Shown here piece by piece: positions 60,901 through 64,000 of a stretch of DNA of 64,000 nucleotides. The notes under the pieces were generated by a model. The model had not been told where the DNA came from and searched no databases. It saw only the letters and a program-made list of their open reading frames with translations. Numbering within the stretch: position 1 is the stretch's first letter; each line of letters begins with the position of its first letter. The position numbers were made by a program, and so were the translations under genes. The DNA is from Paraspadella gotoi (Eukaryota > Chaetognatha): contig CM119265.1 in NCBI GenBank assembly GCA_051294375.1, forward strand, positions 3,511,869 to 3,575,868. The letters run 5' to 3'.

Positions 60901-61243
60901 NNNNNNNNNNNNNNNNNNNNNNNNNNNNNNNNNNNNNNNNNNNNNNNNNNNNNNNNNNNNNNNNNNNNNNNNNNNNNNNNNNNNNNNNNNNNNNNNNNNN
61001 NNNNNNNNNNNNNNNNNNNNNNNNNNNNNNNNNNNNNNNNNNNNNNNNNNNNNNNNNNNNNNNNNNNNNNNNNNNNNNNNNNNNNNNNNNNNNNNNNNNN
61101 NNNNNNNNNNNNNNNNNNNNNNNNNNNNNNNNNNNNNNNNNNNNNNNNNNNNNNNNNNNNNNNNNNNNNNNNNNNNNNNNNNNNNNNNNNNNNNNNNNNN
61201 NNNNNNNNNNNNNNNNNNNNNNNNNNNNNNNNNNNNNNNNNNN
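60826..61243. repeat. (GA)n array entering a 343-N gap
   Basis: GA dinucleotides to 60,900, then N from 60,901 to 61,243. Confidence 0.9.
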
Positions 61244-61450
61244 TTAAATAATAATAAAATAATAATAAAATGATAATAAAAAACCCGATAAAACGAAGTT
61301 CTCGCGGTTCGTTAAAAACGGAGAGNNNNNNNNNNAAATGATAATAAAAAAAACCGATAAAACGAAGTTCTCGCGGTTCGTTTAAAACGGAGAGACGTTT
61401 TCTTGCCCGTCGTAATCGTCCCCTTTTAACGAAGTCTCTCTCTCGCTCTC
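61244..61450 (-). repeat. Inverted repeat, right arm (partly doubled)
   Basis: Reverse complement of 58,915-59,060. The AT-rich tail and AACGAAGTTCTCGCGG core appear twice (61,244-61,325 and 61,336-61,396) on either side of a 10-N gap. Confidence 0.8.
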
Positions 61451-61502
61451 TCTCTTTCTCGCTCTCTCGCTCTCTCTCTTTCCCGCTCTCTCGCTCTCTC
61501 TG
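61430..61502. repeat. (CGCTCTCTCT)-type pyrimidine repeat
   Basis: CT arrays punctuated by CGC at near-regular spacing. Confidence 0.75.
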
Positions 61503-61850
61503 TTTGTGTTCTCATTTCATCATCGGCGAAAACTTCGATATGATTTACCCACAATTGGCGGTTGAACCTCATTCAACCAAAGTTCTGATACCCTAATTCT
61601 TCAATGCTGTAATCCCTTCAACCTTTTGCAAGTGTCCTTAAAACGTTCGCCTTTACCCTAATTCCTGTCCTTGAATTAGATATTCAATTAAAAGAAATTA
61701 TTGAATTTATCTATTAATATTATAACATCACAAATTCCGGAAATACAAACCACAGTCATAAGCACCCTTTTTTGATTTAAAATACCATCCCGGTAATTAG
61801 CTACATAACTTCTCGCTAATAATTCCTGAACTTTTTTTCAATAACTGTTA

Positions 61851-62198
61851 NNNNNNNNNNNNNNNNNNNNNNNNNNNNNNNNNNNNNNNNNNNNNNNNNN
61901 NNNNNNNNNNNNNNNNNNNNNNNNNNNNNNNNNNNNNNNNNNNNNNNNNNNNNNNNNNNNNNNNNNNNNNNNNNNNNNNNNNNNNNNNNNNNNNNNNNNN
62001 NNNNNNNNNNNNNNNNNNNNNNNNNNNNNNNNNNNNNNNNNNNNNNNNNNNNNNNNNNNNNNNNNNNNNNNNNNNNNNNNNNNNNNNNNNNNNNNNNNNN
62101 NNNNNNNNNNNNNNNNNNNNNNNNNNNNNNNNNNNNNNNNNNNNNNNNNNNNNNNNNNNNNNNNNNNNNNNNNNNNNNNNNNNNNNNNNNNNNNNNNN
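61851..62198. other. Assembly gap (348 N)
   Basis: N-run in otherwise AT-rich unique sequence. Confidence 0.95.
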
Positions 62199-62439
62199 AG
62201 AAGATTCGGGAAGTTGTTACGGAAGCTAAGGATATTAGGCATTAGAAAAATCGAGCTCAGCCTTAGTAAAACAAAATGTGTTATTAACTCATTTATCAAG
62301 CCATCACGTTGGGAAGGAACCGATAAAAGCACTTTCAACAAGGAAATGATTAAAATACATATGCAAATTACAATATAAAAAAACAGACTGCTGAATCAAA
62401 AATTAGTAGAAAGAAATATCAAAGAATTAGAACCAGAAG

Positions 62440-62845
62440 AAAATGGAGAGATAGAGAGAGATGATTTAAAAGGATAGGGTTGAAAGTTAGAGGAAGATTG
62501 GAGACGAAAGAGGAAGACAAAGAGGAAAAGAGAGAGGTAAACCATAAATGAGAGGCAGACACGAGGGGAAGAAGCAGAGGAGAGGAGACGAGGAGAGAGG
62601 GAGGAGAGAGAGAGAGACGATGATTCCAGCGCGCGACTTCTCCTTCGACCGGAAGTTGTAGCGACGCATAATGATGCAACTATATCATCTTTTTCTTTCT
62701 CCCGCCGGTTTTTAATTAAGAGAGAGAGAGAGCAGAGAGAGAGGAGAGACGAGAGAGAGAGTAGAGGCGTGGTCTGAGACATGGCATGAAATTTCTTACG
62801 CAGAGTAGCATGAGAGCAAGAGAGAGAGAGAGCGCAGAGAGAGAG
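62440..62845. repeat. GA-rich region with an ETS-type site
   Basis: GA arrays at 62,588-62,618, 62,720-62,762 and 62,820-62,848. ACCGGAAGT at 62,648-62,656 matches the GABP/ETS consensus. Confidence 0.6.
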
Positions 62846-62879
62846 TGTGACTGATATGTCTAAAACCCACATCTGCGGC

Positions 62880-62970
62880 CTGCCTCACTCGTTTTAACTC
62901 GCGGAAAACGCCCGCCGCCGCGCTCACGCCGCAGCCGCAGCCGGCCGCAGCCGCCGGCGCGCGCTGTCGT
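62880..62970. other. GC-rich island
   Basis: CpG-dense GCCGCCGCGC and GCAGCCGGCCGCAGCC words between AT-rich flanks. No product recognised. Confidence 0.4.
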
Positions 62971-63890
62971 CACAGTCAGCATAATTCTCTACCAAAATTA
63001 CATTTGGTCGTCGAATCTTTCAAGTTTCCTGAGTCTCCTTACCTTATAGGTTTGTAAAAATCTCAGTCGTATCTCAAACTCAGAAACAAAGTTCAAATTA
63101 CGTACATTTTTATATTATTTAATGTAATTGTCGTTCGTATATGTTTGAAAGTATCAGCATCAGAATCTGATATGAATAAAACACCTCATTGCTATAATAA
63201 ACAAAGTTGTTTTCTTGAACTGAGTCTTAACCGATATTTAAACATACTTACTTACAATAGTCATAAACGAACACAAATTCCATCTCTTTCTCTTCGATTC
63301 GCTAATTTCCTAATTTCCCTAAACGCAGAAAATAGAAGAAGAATAAAAATAAAAATAAAAATGAAACAATAAAACAATAAAAATGACTTCGAATCTATTT
63401 GTCATTTTTTCTCAGAGTTCATTACCTGACTCAAATCATTTCTCGACCATTTTAGTCCAAAAAAAAGAGAGAAGTTATGATGTGGCTACATAAAATAATT
63501 ATGTTTAATAATGTTTCGATGCGAATTCTCTCTTTCATCATTTATTTTGAAAACAAAGTCAAGTTGAGCTTAAGAAAAATATATTGTGTTGTATAGATGC
63601 TCCCTCTATTTCCAGAAGACAACACTGACTTCCCCTTCCCAAATTAAATTATTAGATAAATAAAACATTTTTTAAAAAAGAAAGCAATATATGTTTGATT
63701 AAATAATATAGATTAAATACTAAATCCTTCATAAAAATATTAAAATATTAAAATAGAAAAATAGAAAATAGTGAAACAAGTAATTTGCAAATTTTCATAT
63801 AATCTCTGAACTTTTCTTTTTATCTTTTGTTTTTCAAAATCATTTTTACGACAACAAAAAAAGCGTAAATTTGGTTTTATTTTCGGTCCA
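62971..63890. other. AT-rich spacer
   Basis: Unique AT-rich sequence with short A/T runs. An open plus frame of 75 codons (63,145-63,372) ends in a Lys/Ile repeat and is not credible. It would be downstream of the candidate exon that follows on the minus strand. Confidence 0.5.
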
Positions 63891-64000
63891 TTAACTGCGA
63901 GCAGATTGGGCGGCGGCTTCGGCGTCGGGGGAGGCGGCGGCGGCGGTGGCGGCGGCGGCGGCGGCGGCGGTGGGGTAATCGGCGAACGTCCCTAATGTCC
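63891..64000 (-). CDS. Possible C-terminal exon of an Ala-rich protein (partial)
   Basis: Reading minus from the window edge, a frame of 35 codons runs to TAA at 63,891-63,893. It encodes TLGTFADYPT, an Ala run of seven, Thr, four Ala, then SPDAEAAAQSARS and the stop. The non-repetitive residues on both sides of the Ala run, the sharp GC rise inside otherwise AT-rich DNA, and an AATAAA word about 13 bp after the stop all fit a terminal exon. Ala runs are common in metazoan transcription factors, but no DNA-binding domain is visible, so no function is assigned. The alternative is a non-coding GGC repeat. Confidence 0.35.
   Translation of the reverse strand, partial: TLGTFADYPTAAAAAAATAAAASPDAEAAAQSARS

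Overview
The window is eukaryotic nuclear DNA, most likely from an invertebrate metazoan. I do not name a species. It has 21 N-runs, no compact operon-like coding, a very heavy load of microsatellites ((GA/CT)n, (GAAA/CTTT)n, (GAC/GTC)n, (ATT)n, (TTGTA)n) and short non-autonomous DNA transposons, one with Tc1/mariner-style ends. I can support no complete protein-coding gene. The best coding candidates are a minus-strand Ala-rich terminal exon at the right edge (63,891-64,000) and a minus-strand exon-like or pseudogene-like segment at 36,820-37,128 with one in-frame stop. Nearly all long open frames are translations of simple repeats.

Layout, left part (1-30,475). This holds only about 10 kb of distinct sequence, present several times. 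A GC-rich block (1-1,130) occurs again at 20,818-21,895. A roughly 9.1-kb body occurs at 1,474-10,590, at 10,849-19,965 (constant offset of 9,375 bp, no difference at the places compared), as a stub at 20,003-20,423, and at 22,266-30,475 (many 1-nt indels). Each full body carries a full-length palindromic (foldback) element, a Tc1/mariner-like MITE 10 bp further on, a degenerate telomere-like tract and a series of microsatellites. The 25-N gaps and the paired clean/noisy copies suggest that part of this is an assembly artefact (gap filling or unmerged haplotypes). A true 9.4-kb tandem array cannot be excluded.

Layout, right part (30,476-64,000). This is mostly single-copy AT-rich DNA broken by microsatellites, GC-rich islands with recurring GACGCC words, minisatellites (19, 22, 31 and about 50 bp units) and most of the N-gaps. 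Promoter-like signals include CCAAT-box doublets, perfect ETS-type ACTTCCGGT sites and CACGTG E-boxes. A second local duplication (52,845-53,709 and 53,735-54,615) contains a run of five small hairpins, and its second copy reads through the G-rich sequence missing from the first. An inverted repeat of about 150 bp (58,915-59,060 and 61,244-61,450) flanks a 2.2-kb segment.

No genes that work together can be described. The biology visible here is repeat biology (foldback element, MITE, microsatellite expansion, multi-kb duplication) plus scattered promoter-like and exon-like fragments.
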